Origin: JAXDAY01 sp034679345
GTDB taxonomy: Bacteria; Eisenbacteria; RBG-16-71-46; CAIMUX01; VGJL01
Assembly (NCBI GenBank): GCA_034679345.1
Contig: JAXDAY010000004.1
Coordinates: 219,134-283,133, forward strand
DNA: 64,000 nt
Reading direction: 5' to 3'
The notes under the pieces were generated by a model that did not search any database, was not told the origin of the DNA, and saw nothing but the letters and a program-made list of their open reading frames with translations. Positions 32,673-41,576 of this stretch are shown piece after piece. The position numbers and the translations under genes are program-made. How positions within the stretch are numbered: position 1 is the stretch's first letter; each line of letters starts with the position of its first letter.

Positions 32673-33704
32673 ATGGAGCATCCGGTCGGCGGCAACGAGG
32701 GAATTCTGTTCCGGGAGATCCTCGAGGTCATGGACCTCGGCGGGGAGCCCGACGCTTCCGCGCGCGGAAAGTTCCTATCGGAGGTCTGCAAGCGACTCGA
32801 GGCGGATGTCCTCTACACGGTCGTTCCTTCGGAGGGCGGCTGGAGCAAGGTTGGCGTGGGGCCGGACGGAGACCTCGGCGGGATGACCTTCGCCAGGCTC
32901 ACCGGGATCGCGCGGCAGGTCATCTCGAAGCGCTCCCGTTACCTCGAGGCTCATATCGTTCAGCGCGGGGCGTTCCACCGCCATCAGGATGGGTGGCCCG
33001 GATTCGAGACGGGCTCCTACATCGCCGTCCCGATGCATCGCAGGGGGCAGATCCATGGCGTCCTCGTGCTCCTGCGGATGCCCGGGAAGCCCGGCTTCGG
33101 CGTCGAGGATCTCTCCCGAGCCGAGATCCTGGCCGACGCCCTCGCGATCCGCACGGTCAATGAGGCGCGCGTCGCCGAGCTGCAGCGGCTCGCCCGCACC
33201 GACGGTCTCACCCTGCTCTCCAACTACAGGCATCTCCGGGAGGTGATCGCGCGCGAGCTGCTCTCGGCCCAGCGGCTCGTCGAACCGGTGTCGATCGTGA
33301 TGGTCGACGTCGACAATCTGAAGGCCGTGAACAACCGCCACGGCCACCTCGCCGGCAGCGAGATCCTCCGCCGCCTCGCCCGCGTCCTGGAGAAGACGAT
33401 TCGAGGCAGCGACTTCCTCGCGAAGTACGGCGGAGACGAGTTCGTCGTCCTGCTGCCGATGACGACTCGCGACGGCGCGATGCGGGTCGCCGAACGGATC
33501 CGGGAGGCAGTCGCCCGAGACGTGGTGGGCCCGACCCCCGAGGAGCGGATCTCCTGCAGCTGCGGGGTGGCGAGCTTTCCGGACGACGGGGTCGACTACG
33601 TCAGCCTGATCACCGCGGCCGACCGCGCCCTCTACCGCGCCAAGGAGGGTGGCCGCAACCTCGTCGCGGCTCCTCCCGAGATCGATCGCCGTCGCGCCGC
33701 CTGA
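32673..33704 (+). CDS. GAF-GGDEF diguanylate cyclase
   Basis: A protein of 343 residues that should make cyclic-di-GMP. The N-terminal ~165 residues form a GAF-like sensor (GSYIAVPMHRRGQIHGVLVLL), then a linking helix (ELQRLARTDGLTLLSNYRHL) and the GGDEF domain. The active-site motif KYGGDEF (GGDEF at 253-257) is intact. The inhibitory I-site RGSD (R244-D247) is exactly five residues before it, so product inhibition is expected. There is no membrane segment, so it is cytosolic. Start ATG 32673 after GGGAGAG. Confidence 0.93.
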   Translation: MEHPVGGNEGILFREILEVMDLGGEPDASARGKFLSEVCKRLEADVLYTVVPSEGGWSKVGVGPDGDLGGMTFARLTGIARQVISKRSRYLEAHIVQRGAFHRHQDGWPGFETGSYIAVPMHRRGQIHGVLVLLRMPGKPGFGVEDLSRAEILADALAIRTVNEARVAELQRLARTDGLTLLSNYRHLREVIARELLSAQRLVEPVSIVMVDVDNLKAVNNRHGHLAGSEILRRLARVLEKTIRGSDFLAKYGGDEFVVLLPMTTRDGAMRVAERIREAVARDVVGPTPEERISCSCGVASFPDDGVDYVSLITAADRALYRAKEGGRNLVAAPPEIDRRRAA

Positions 33705-33738
33705 GCCGTCCGAGCCGCCCGAACCGCTCGAGCCGCCT
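33703..33738 (+). repeat. Short imperfect tandem repeat after the GGDEF gene
   Basis: Four near-identical 9-base units in a row: GAGCCGTCC, GAGCCGCCC, GAACCGCTC and GAGCCGCCT. The first shares bases with the stop codon of the cyclase gene. No function is evident. Confidence 0.7.
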
Positions 33739-33772
33739 CCTCCTCTCCGTTCCGTCCCGTTCGCGCATCGTG

Positions 33773-33781
33773 TGCTACGAT
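33773..33781 (+). promoter_or_regulatory. Possible extended -10 promoter for the outer-membrane gene
   Basis: TGCTACGAT, the same ten-base context (GTGCTACGAT) as before the methyltransferase gene at 3278-3287. Transcription would begin near 33788, 36 bases before the ATG. No -35 is evident. Confidence 0.35.
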
Positions 33782-33823
33782 TCGAGCAATGGGCAACCGC
33801 AGCCGGGGTCGCCCGAGGATGGA

Positions 33824-36800
33824 ATGAATCGGATCGCGCTACTCGCCATCGGCATCGCCGCGCTGCTGCCTGCGGCCGCGCGCGGACAGGGATTCGGTCA
33901 GAACAAGGTCCAGTGGAAGGACCTGCGATGGGTGACGATCACCACCGAGCACTTCGAGGTCTACTACTACGAGGGGACTGACGAGGCCGCCCTGGACGCG
34001 GCGCGGATGGCGGAACGCGCCTACACGCGCCTGAGCACGATTCTCAATCATCAGGTGGGCCGCAGGATTCCTTTGGTCCTCTACGCCTCGCACGGCGACT
34101 TTCAAACCACCAACATCATCCCAAACATCATCGGCGAGGGGACCGGTGGATTCACGGAGCACGCGAAACGCCGCGTCGTCATCCCCTTCACCGGCGGATA
34201 CGGAGACCTCGACCATGTGCTGACCCACGAGCTGGTGCACGCCTTCCAGGTCGACATCCTTTACGGGCGGGGGGGAGGGGGGATCGCGGGGCCCCTCGGG
34301 GGAGGCTACACGCCGCCTCTCTGGTTCATGGAGGGAATGTCGGAGTACCTCTCCGTCACCGAGGTCGACAATCTGACCGACATGTGGCTCCGGGATGCCG
34401 CCCTGCAAGGCTATCTCACGCCGCTGGGCATCCTCGACTATGTGCAGGACATCCGTGTCTACCGGTTCGGTCAGGCGATCTTCGCCTACATCGGGCGCAC
34501 CTTCGGCGACGACCGCATCGGCGAGCTGATGAAGCGTGTCGCGCGGGTCCGCTCGGTGGAGCGCGCCGTCCAGGACGTCCTCGGGATGACGCTGGAGAAG
34601 CTGAGCGACGACTGGACCGAGGACGTGCGGCGCAACTACCTCCCGCAGATTCGGGATCACTCGAAGGCGGAAGAGGTGGCGAGACGGCTGACCGACTCGA
34701 GGGAGGAGCTCTCGAGTTTCCACCTCGCTCCCGCGCTCTCGCCCGACGGCGGCAAGATGGTCTTCATCGCCGACCGATCCCTCTACAACGATCTTTACCT
34801 CGCGAGCGCCCTCGATGGTCGGGTCGAGGAACGGCTGGTGAAGGGGGATCGGACGGAGCAATTCGAGACGCTCCGCTTTCTGAACGCCTCGTTCGATTTC
34901 GATCCGAAAGGGGAGAGGATCGTCTTCGCCGCGCGCGCGGGTCGCGAGGATGCGATCTACATCCAGCGCACTCGGGACCGCGAGATCCTCTCGCGCTTCT
35001 CCGTGCCGGTCGACGGCATCGCGAATCCTGCTTTCTCCCCGGACGGGGAGTGGATCGTCTTCGTCGGCCTGGATGGCGGGCGCAGCGATCTCTGGCGGAT
35101 CCGGACCGACGGGAAGGATCTCGAGCGACTGACTGACGATCGCTTCCTCGCGCTCTCGCCGCGCTATTCGCCGGACGGAGGGCGGATCGCATTCGTGACC
35201 GATGAGGCGCCGGAGACCGACTTCGAGAACTTGGCGTTCGCCGACCCGAAGATCGCGATCCTCGATGTCGAGACGCGCGCGCGGACGGTTCTGCCGGATA
35301 TGCCGGGGACGAACACGGCGCCCCACTTCTTCCCCGACGGCAAGCATCTGCTCTATGTCTCCGATCGGACCGGGATCGCCAATCTCTATATTCGGGATCT
35401 CGAGCGGAACCAGGACGCGAGGATCACCGATCTTCTGACCGGGGCGACCGGCGTCGTTCCCTTGGCGCCGGCCGTCTCCCTCTCCCGCGACGGCCGCCGC
35501 GCGGTCTTCTCCTCCTTCCGGGCGGGTTCGTGGGATCTCTTCGCCCTCAAGGATCCGCTCTCGCTGGCCGACTGGAGCGTTTCGCCCATCGATGCCGCGG
35601 CCGAGCCGGACTCAGTCGATGCCGAAGCCGGCGGGGAGGTGGCGCACTCGGCGACTGCGGCTGGGATCGATGGAATCGAAGGCCTCGCGCAGAGGCCGGC
35701 GCTCCCGCCGCTGGCCCCTCTGGCCACGCTCGACTCGCTCCTGGCCGGCGGCGATTCGATCTTCGACGCTCTCGAGCCCCCGGCCGCGGTCCTATCCGCG
35801 CGCGAGCGCAGGGAGGCTCCGCCTGCGCCGCCGGGCGAGGAGAAGCTCGAGGTGAAGGAGGTCTTCCGCAAGCACTCCGACTTGCCCGATACGACCGGAT
35901 TTCGATTCGATCGCTATCGCGTCAAGCTCTCGGCGGATTATGCGACGGCCAACGGCTTCTTCGCCTCGAATGTCGGCGCCGCGGCGCAGACGGTGATCCT
36001 CTTCTCGGACATCCTCGGCAACCACAATCTGCTGATCGGAGCCAGCGTCTATGGATCGATCTCCGATTCCGACCTGATCGCGCAGTACACGAATCAGGCG
36101 AACCGCATCAACTACGGCATCGCCCTCTACCAGTATCGCGACGACTTCTACCTCTCGACCGCGCGCGACGACGAGGAGTACGTCAGTCAGATCTATCGAG
36201 GCGCGCAGGTGGGGCTCTACTGGCCCCTGAGCCGTTTCCGCCGACTCGAGCTCTCTCTCGAGGGCCTCGGGGTGGACGAAGAGGTCTATCGCCAGGCCTA
36301 TACTGGCTTCGGGTACTACGACTACGAGCGCACGGAGCGCAACCGCCTCTATTTCATGCGCCCGGGCTTCGCGATCGTCACCGACAACACGCTCTGGGGA
36401 TCGACGGGTCCCATCAGCGGGGGCCGCAGCCGCGTCTATGTCGATGCGAGCTTCGGAGACATCCAGTCCTCGCGTTGGGTTCTCGACCATCGGCGCTACC
36501 TGAACATGCGACAGCGATACGCGATGGCCATGCGCGCCGTGGGGGCGAGCAGCCACGGCCGCGATCCGCAGCTCTTCCGCATCGGGGGACCCTACACGCT
36601 GCGCGGGCTCGACTATGGCGCCCTCGAGGGGACGAACGCCGGTTTCCTCAATCTCGAGTTCCGCTTCCCGCTGATCGAGGCGCTCGAGCTCGGCTGGCCG
36701 CTCCCGCTGGGTCTCCGTGGGGTGCGCGGCGCGATCTTCTTCGACACCGGCGCCGCATGGAGCGAGAACGATCGATTCCGGGCGACCTCGCATCAGGGCG

Positions 36801-36955
36801 GCTGGCACCTGGCCGATCTGAAGGCCGCTTACGGGATCGGCGCGTCCATCAATGTGGGTTTCACCGCGCTGCGCTGGGATCTGGCGAGGCGCACCGACTT
36901 GCAGCGCAATCTGGGCGCCTGGCAGGGGAGCATCAGCTTCGGCGGAGACTTCTAG
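33824..36955 (+). CDS. Three-part outer-membrane protein: zinc-peptidase-like, TolB-like propeller, Omp85-type barrel
   Basis: A 1043-residue exported protein. A signal peptide (about residues 1-21, ending AAARG) is followed by a gluzincin-like peptidase domain (about 25-280) with HELVH at 135-139 and WFMEGMSEYL downstream, where the third zinc-binding Glu is expected. Next comes a beta-propeller (about 300-590) with PD40/TolB-type repeats such as PALSPDGGKMVFIADRS, PAFSPDGEWIVFVG and PRYSPDGGRIAFVTDEA. A Pro/Ala-rich linker (about 590-690) leads to a C-terminal barrel (about 700-1043) of the BamA/surface-antigen type. The barrel has LFRIGGPYTLRGLDYG and AIFFDTGAAW, and a terminal Phe typical of outer-membrane insertion. 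The chosen start is ATG 33824. Peptidase activity is predicted from motifs only. Confidence 0.88.
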   Translation: MNRIALLAIGIAALLPAAARGQGFGQNKVQWKDLRWVTITTEHFEVYYYEGTDEAALDAARMAERAYTRLSTILNHQVGRRIPLVLYASHGDFQTTNIIPNIIGEGTGGFTEHAKRRVVIPFTGGYGDLDHVLTHELVHAFQVDILYGRGGGGIAGPLGGGYTPPLWFMEGMSEYLSVTEVDNLTDMWLRDAALQGYLTPLGILDYVQDIRVYRFGQAIFAYIGRTFGDDRIGELMKRVARVRSVERAVQDVLGMTLEKLSDDWTEDVRRNYLPQIRDHSKAEEVARRLTDSREELSSFHLAPALSPDGGKMVFIADRSLYNDLYLASALDGRVEERLVKGDRTEQFETLRFLNASFDFDPKGERIVFAARAGREDAIYIQRTRDREILSRFSVPVDGIANPAFSPDGEWIVFVGLDGGRSDLWRIRTDGKDLERLTDDRFLALSPRYSPDGGRIAFVTDEAPETDFENLAFADPKIAILDVETRARTVLPDMPGTNTAPHFFPDGKHLLYVSDRTGIANLYIRDLERNQDARITDLLTGATGVVPLAPAVSLSRDGRRAVFSSFRAGSWDLFALKDPLSLADWSVSPIDAAAEPDSVDAEAGGEVAHSATAAGIDGIEGLAQRPALPPLAPLATLDSLLAGGDSIFDALEPPAAVLSARERREAPPAPPGEEKLEVKEVFRKHSDLPDTTGFRFDRYRVKLSADYATANGFFASNVGAAAQTVILFSDILGNHNLLIGASVYGSISDSDLIAQYTNQANRINYGIALYQYRDDFYLSTARDDEEYVSQIYRGAQVGLYWPLSRFRRLELSLEGLGVDEEVYRQAYTGFGYYDYERTERNRLYFMRPGFAIVTDNTLWGSTGPISGGRSRVYVDASFGDIQSSRWVLDHRRYLNMRQRYAMAMRAVGASSHGRDPQLFRIGGPYTLRGLDYGALEGTNAGFLNLEFRFPLIEALELGWPLPLGLRGVRGAIFFDTGAAWSENDRFRATSHQGGWHLADLKAAYGIGASINVGFTALRWDLARRTDLQRNLGAWQGSISFGGDF

Positions 36956-36958
36956 GCG

Positions 36959-38905
36959 GTGATCCGATCCCGCCCCCGATCCTCTGACCTCGCGGCGGGC
37001 GCGGCTCTCTTGGCCCTGCTTCTGCTTCGCCTGCCCGCCGCGCCCTCGCTCGAGGCGTCGCGGCCCTGGTTCGAGCGATCGCTTGCCATCCAGGGACTCC
37101 AGTCGGTCGAAGGGAGCGCGCTGGAGGCGCGCCACTACCTCGTCTCCATCCCGCTTGCCGCCGCGCAGAACTGCGCCTTCGCTGTCTCGCGTCTGGCCGG
37201 GGATCGGACTCCTCGGGGGGCATGGATTCGCGGCCACGAGCGCTTCGCCAACGCGGCGCTTTGGGCCTACTGGATCCTCGCCGCCGCGGCGGCCGCATGG
37301 GCGGCGGCTGTCTCATCGCCGGCGCGACTGCGCGCCTGGGCCCTCTTCGGGGCGGGATGCGTGCCGATCGCGATTGCGGCGACATCGAGGCTCGACGCGT
37401 GGCTGCCGGCGTCCGCGCTCTTCCTGATCTCGCTGCGAGCGCGCCGAACGGCCCTCGCTGCTTGCGGCCTGGGCGCCGCATTCTCGTTTCACCCCTTCGC
37501 GCTGATCGCGGGTGTGGCGTCCGCGGCGGGGCGCGCGCGAGATCGAATCGCGCTGGTCGCGGCGCTTCCCATCTATCTGGCCCTCGACCCCTCGCGGATC
37601 ATCGATCCCGTGGCGCTTCCGGGCAAGCTGGTCTCGGATCTCGCGCGGCATGGTTGGCCCGGGATGGGGGCGGCCCCCCCTGGATCCACGCTCGTCGCGC
37701 TCTGGGGACCGGGCCCGATCTCCGCCGCCGCTCTGCTTCTCTCCACGCTCGCGTTTCGAAAGGCCGCGCTCGCGCGCGTGCTCTTGATCTCGGCAACTTT
37801 GCTCTGGATCGTGCCGGGGTTCCTGGGCGCCCGCCGGCCCGATGCGACCGGTTTCGCCTCCGCCGGCGTGTTCGCCGCGGCGGCCTGGGGGATCGAATGC
37901 GCGGCGGAGCGCGCTCGGGGGTGGCGCCGTCGAACCGTATGGATCGCGGCGTTCGCGGTCCTGCTCTGGATTGCGGCGGGGGCCGCGCAGTTCACCCTCG
38001 CGCGGGGAGAGAGGCAGTCCAGCGCCCGCCGCGTCACGGAGCAGCTGGGCTCGGTATGCGATCGAAGCGCGCGCGTCGCGGCCGATCCGCTCCTTCCCTC
38101 GTTGCCCGATACGATTCCCTCCTTTGCGCTTCCCTCGAACGCCGAGCGCCCGGCGATGTGGGACTTCGCCTATTGGCCCGGCTGGTACGGCGCCTTCACG
38201 CATTGGGCCCTCTCGACGAGGACGCGCGAGGCGATCGAGGCGGCGCCTGAATCGCGGCCTTTCGGGCGGGAGCTTCTGAGCGCGCTCAGGCATCATGCCG
38301 ATCGACTTGAACTCGAAGGCGATCCCACGGGACAGCCGGCGGTGGAGGTCTATCATCTCCGGCCCGAGCGTCCCTGGACCGGGCAAGATCCGGAAACGGC
38401 CTGGGGCGGGGCCGTCGTCGAGAAGCCGGCCGCCGAGTTCCTGAACGAGCTCGGCGCATTCTTGATCGAGACGGGGAAGATCGCTGAGGCGGTCCCGATC
38501 CTCCGGACGGCGCTGCGATGGAATGAGGAGGATCCCCGGATCTGGAACAACCTGGGCACGGCGTTTCTTGGGATGGGCGAGCCGCGGGAGGGCGGTGAGG
38601 TGTTCGGCGAAGGGCTCAAGCGCGCGCCCGAGTCGATCGAGCTGCGCTACGGGCTCGCGCGCGCCTACCTCGATGCGGGCGTCCCCGGTCGGGCCGAGAC
38701 GGAACTCGCGGCCGTCATCGCGCGACGCCCCGGCTTCGCCGCCGCGCACTACGACCTCGCCCGCGCCGCGGCGCAGATGAACCACTGGCCGATCGTCGTC
38801 GGATCGCTCGAGGCCTACCTCGCCCTGGAGGCGAATCCGCCGAATCGCGCGCAGGTCGAGGAAGCGCTGCGAGCGGCCCGTCAGCGGGCGGAGGCCGGGC
38901 CGTGA
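36959..38905 (+). CDS. Polytopic membrane protein with C-terminal TPR domain
   Basis: A protein of 648 residues. The N-terminal ~355 residues contain about nine hydrophobic segments rich in Ala and Leu, with a large soluble loop after the second segment region. This layout resembles GT-C glycosyltransferases or O-antigen-ligase-like proteins, but no catalytic motif can be named. The C-terminal ~190 residues form TPR repeats (NELGAFLIETGKIAEAVPIL, NNLGTAFLGMGEPREGG, YGLARAYLDAGVPGRAET). The start is GTG 36959, 3 bases after the barrel protein. Its stop overlaps the heptosyltransferase start (GTGA), so it belongs with LPS or envelope sugar genes. A role in lipid-linked glycan handling is inferred. 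Confidence 0.75.
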   Translation: MIRSRPRSSDLAAGAALLALLLLRLPAAPSLEASRPWFERSLAIQGLQSVEGSALEARHYLVSIPLAAAQNCAFAVSRLAGDRTPRGAWIRGHERFANAALWAYWILAAAAAAWAAAVSSPARLRAWALFGAGCVPIAIAATSRLDAWLPASALFLISLRARRTALAACGLGAAFSFHPFALIAGVASAAGRARDRIALVAALPIYLALDPSRIIDPVALPGKLVSDLARHGWPGMGAAPPGSTLVALWGPGPISAAALLLSTLAFRKAALARVLLISATLLWIVPGFLGARRPDATGFASAGVFAAAAWGIECAAERARGWRRRTVWIAAFAVLLWIAAGAAQFTLARGERQSSARRVTEQLGSVCDRSARVAADPLLPSLPDTIPSFALPSNAERPAMWDFAYWPGWYGAFTHWALSTRTREAIEAAPESRPFGRELLSALRHHADRLELEGDPTGQPAVEVYHLRPERPWTGQDPETAWGGAVVEKPAAEFLNELGAFLIETGKIAEAVPILRTALRWNEEDPRIWNNLGTAFLGMGEPREGGEVFGEGLKRAPESIELRYGLARAYLDAGVPGRAETELAAVIARRPGFAAAHYDLARAAAQMNHWPIVVGSLEAYLALEANPPNRAQVEEALRAARQRAEAGP

Positions 38906-39957
38906 GCCGCGCGGCGGGGGCGGGATCCAGCGCAATGAGCTCGGTGAGGCCGATCCTGGTCCAGCTTCCCAACTGGATCGGGGACGCCGTCATCTCCGTC
39001 CCGGCGATCCGCTCCTTGCAGGCCGCGCGCGCGGGCGTCGCCCTGATCCTCTGCGGAAACGAGCGCAGCGTGCCGCTCTTCGGCCGGTTTCCCGCCCAGG
39101 CTCTGCTTCGCCTCGATCGCAAGGACATCGGCGCCGTAGCCCGACTCGCGCGCAGGCTGCGCCGGCACGAGATCGCCGAGGCGCTCGTCCTGGGCCCTTC
39201 CTTCCGTGCGGTTTTGCCGGGATTTCTCGGTGGAGCGCGTCGTCTCGCTGGATTCTCGGGCGAAGGTCGCAGCCTTCTTCTGACCGATCCGGTCGCGCGG
39301 CCGTCGCGACGCCGCCACCTGGCGCTCGACTATCTCGAGGCCGCGGCGCGACTGGGCGCGGACCCGCACGCCCCGCTCGACCCTCGCCTGCCGGTCGGCG
39401 AAGACGAGCTCGCTTCGGCGCGGGCCTCGCTCGAGTCGCGCGGCATCGCTTGGACCACAGCGATCGCCCTGGCGCCGGGAGCATCCTTCGGCGAGACCAA
39501 GCGCTGGCCTGCGAGACACTGGATCGCGCTCGGCCGCGCCCTCGTCGCGTCCGGCAGGCCCGTCATCCTGCTGGGGGGGGCATCCGAGAAGGAGCTGTGC
39601 GCGGAGATCGCCCATGCGATCGGCCAGGGCGCCGACTCCATGGCGGGAGAGACCGGCCTGCGCGCCGCGCTCTCGATCCTCGCCTCGGTCGCGCTTGCGG
39701 TGAGCAACGATTCGGGGCTCATGCACCTTGCGACAGCGGCGGGATGCCCTGTCGTCGGGATCTTCGGCTCGACGGATCCCGTCTGGACCGGCCCGTTGGG
39801 GGGGCGGTCCCGCGTCCTTCACCTGGGTCTTCCCTGTTCTCCCTGCTACTCTCCGCGCTGTCCGACGCAGATCGAGTGCTTGCGCGATATCAGTCCTCAA
39901 TCGGTTCTGGAGGAGATCGGGCGGATCCTCGACGAGAAAGGTGAATCGGGCGGATGA
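38902..39957 (+). CDS. Heptosyltransferase family protein (GT9, WaaF-like)
   Basis: A GT-B glycosyltransferase that adds heptose to the LPS inner core from an ADP-heptose donor. The 351-residue protein has the N-terminal VQLPNWIGDAVISVPAIRSL, the donor-site region LAPGASFGETKRWPARHW and ILLGGASEKEL, the SNDSGLMHLATAAG motif and GIFGSTDPVWTGP. CSPCYSPRCP resembles the Cys cluster often seen in this family. The start is GTG 38902 with GGAGG at 38890-38894; ATG 38935 lacks a ribosome site. Together with GmhB it shows heptose-containing LPS. Confidence 0.92.
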   Translation: MSRAAGAGSSAMSSVRPILVQLPNWIGDAVISVPAIRSLQAARAGVALILCGNERSVPLFGRFPAQALLRLDRKDIGAVARLARRLRRHEIAEALVLGPSFRAVLPGFLGGARRLAGFSGEGRSLLLTDPVARPSRRRHLALDYLEAAARLGADPHAPLDPRLPVGEDELASARASLESRGIAWTTAIALAPGASFGETKRWPARHWIALGRALVASGRPVILLGGASEKELCAEIAHAIGQGADSMAGETGLRAALSILASVALAVSNDSGLMHLATAAGCPVVGIFGSTDPVWTGPLGGRSRVLHLGLPCSPCYSPRCPTQIECLRDISPQSVLEEIGRILDEKGESGG

Positions 39958-40544
39958 GCGGACGCCCGGGAGTCTTCATCGATCGGGACGGGACCCTCAT
40001 CGAGCTGGCGCCGTACCTCCACGACCCGGCGGAAGTGCGCCTTCTCCCGGGCGTCGCCGAATCTCTCCGACTGCTGGCGGTGGCTGGGTTTGGCCGCGTC
40101 ATGGTGACGAATCAGTCCGGAGTCGCCCGCGGGCTCTACGGCATCGAAGCCGTCGAGGCGGTTCACGAGCGGATGTTGGGGCTGCTGGAGTCGGAGGGAG
40201 CCGGTCTCGAGGGGATCGAGATCTGCCCGCACCACCCGGACTTCACGGGGCGCTGCGCCTGCCGCAAGCCGGAGCCCGGAATGATCCTCCGCGCGACGGA
40301 GAGTCTCGGGATCGATCTGCGCGCCTCGTGGGTGATCGGCGATCGCTTCGAGGATCTCCTGGCGGGTCACAGGGTCGGATGCCGGGGGATTCTCGTCCTC
40401 ACGGGATACGGCAAGGATCAGGCGCGGATCGCGCGGCCGGAGGATTGGCGCGCAGCCGAGTTCGTCGCGTGGGATTTCTCCGCGGCGGTCGCCTATCTCA
40501 TCGATCGAAGCGATCGGGCTGCGGCTGAGCGGACGGCCTCGTGA
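39954..40544 (+). CDS. gmhB: D-glycero-D-manno-heptose 1,7-bisphosphate 7-phosphatase
   Basis: GmhB removes the 7-phosphate in ADP-heptose synthesis. The 196-residue HAD phosphatase has motif I FIDRDGTLIE, motif II VTNQSGVARG, the zinc loop CPHHPDFTGRCACRKPEPG and motif IV WVIGDRFEDLLAG, all complete. ATG overlaps the heptosyltransferase stop (ATGA). Its last 47 bases overlap, in antisense, the end of the DUF4388-type gene on the other strand. Confidence 0.95.
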   Translation: MSGRPGVFIDRDGTLIELAPYLHDPAEVRLLPGVAESLRLLAVAGFGRVMVTNQSGVARGLYGIEAVEAVHERMLGLLESEGAGLEGIEICPHHPDFTGRCACRKPEPGMILRATESLGIDLRASWVIGDRFEDLLAGHRVGCRGILVLTGYGKDQARIARPEDWRAAEFVAWDFSAAVAYLIDRSDRAAAERTAS

Positions 40545-41565
40545 GACGATAGGCGTCTCCCTCGCGCCGGTACTGCCAGCGTCGCGTGGCATCCTTCTGG
40601 ACTGGAATCCCCACGCGGGGGAGATCTCCGATCGAGCTGGGATATGAGCCGACGCGATGGCGGTAGACCTCGATCATCGCTCTCAGGTCGCACTCCTCCC
40701 AGCGCGCTCCCGCCTCGGTCCAGGGAGAGCGGCCGCTTGAGGTGCGGCCGTCGACCCAGGCCGAGGAAGCCCCGATGGCGAGGAGCAGGACCAGGAGGGG
40801 TGCCGCGAGCATCGGACGCAGAATCCTGCGGGTGGCGGGGATCTCCACGGGCGCCGGATGCGTGGGATCGAGGATCTGGATCCACCCATCGTCGACTCCC
40901 TTCAGGAGGGTTTCATAGACCTCATGCTCCCCGAGTCGGGTGGCTACGACGATCTCCTCGATCCGCCTTCGGCCATCGATCTGTCGGCTGACCGCGCGGC
41001 GCAGAGGATCGGTCGAGACGACCGACGCCTCGCCGCCGGTCAGACACGGCACCGAGCGCGGCGGCAGCCGTCTCTGCTTCATGTCGGCGAGCTCGTCGAG
41101 TCTCCGCATCGCGTCGATCAGGATCGACTCGACCGGCAGGCCGGGCGCGATCGCCTCGGTGACCGGCGCCAGAGGCAGGAGGATGAAGTTGCCCCTGTCC
41201 CACAGCAGGGCGCGATCGAGAACGCCCTCGAGGGAGCGGACGTAGATCTTCTCGCAAAGCTCGTGGTCGAGCTGCGGCTCCTCGAGGGCGGCGAGCCATA
41301 TCTCCCGGCGTCCACGGCGCGCCTCGTCGGTGAGGCGGATCGCCTCGGCGGGCGAGAGATGGCCCAAGCCGACGAGGGCGTCGATGAACGGTTCGGTCTC
41401 GGCCGCCGCCGCGTGATGGCAGGCGATCAAGAGCCCCTCTCGGAAATGGAACTCGACCTCCTGTTCGGGACTCTCGACCCGAAGGGTGGCCGACTTGCGC
41501 TGCGCCCCGATCAACTGGAGGATCTCGAGGACCCCCATCTCCTTCAGATTGCCCTGGACCGACAT
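40498..41565 (-). CDS. DUF4388-type protein with one membrane segment
   Basis: A protein of 355 residues. The first ~100 residues look like the DUF4388 (PATAN-type) domain found in bacterial signalling proteins: MSVQGNLKEMGVLEILQLIG, SATLRVESPEQEVEFHFREG and LIACHHAAA. A second alpha/beta region (about 110-235) resembles a winged-helix-like repeat (RRIEEIVVATRLGEHEVYETL). A membrane segment (about 251-268) leads to a short outside tail. It starts 11 bases after the TPR/zinc-ribbon gene and is probably in its operon. The 3' end overlaps gmhB by 47 bases on the opposite strand. Partner and signal unknown. Confidence 0.75.
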   Translation of the reverse strand: MSVQGNLKEMGVLEILQLIGAQRKSATLRVESPEQEVEFHFREGLLIACHHAAAAETEPFIDALVGLGHLSPAEAIRLTDEARRGRREIWLAALEEPQLDHELCEKIYVRSLEGVLDRALLWDRGNFILLPLAPVTEAIAPGLPVESILIDAMRRLDELADMKQRRLPPRSVPCLTGGEASVVSTDPLRRAVSRQIDGRRRIEEIVVATRLGEHEVYETLLKGVDDGWIQILDPTHPAPVEIPATRRILRPMLAAPLLVLLLAIGASSAWVDGRTSSGRSPWTEAGARWEECDLRAMIEVYRHRVGSYPSSIGDLPRVGIPVQKDATRRWQYRREGDAYRLTRPSAQPQPDRFDR

Positions 41566-41576
41566 CGTTGCTCCGA

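Noticed and set aside
33703..33738. CRISPR-like or regulatory meaning for the 9-base repeat
   Set aside because: Units are directly adjacent, imperfect and without spacers; it looks like simple sequence slippage in GC-rich DNA.
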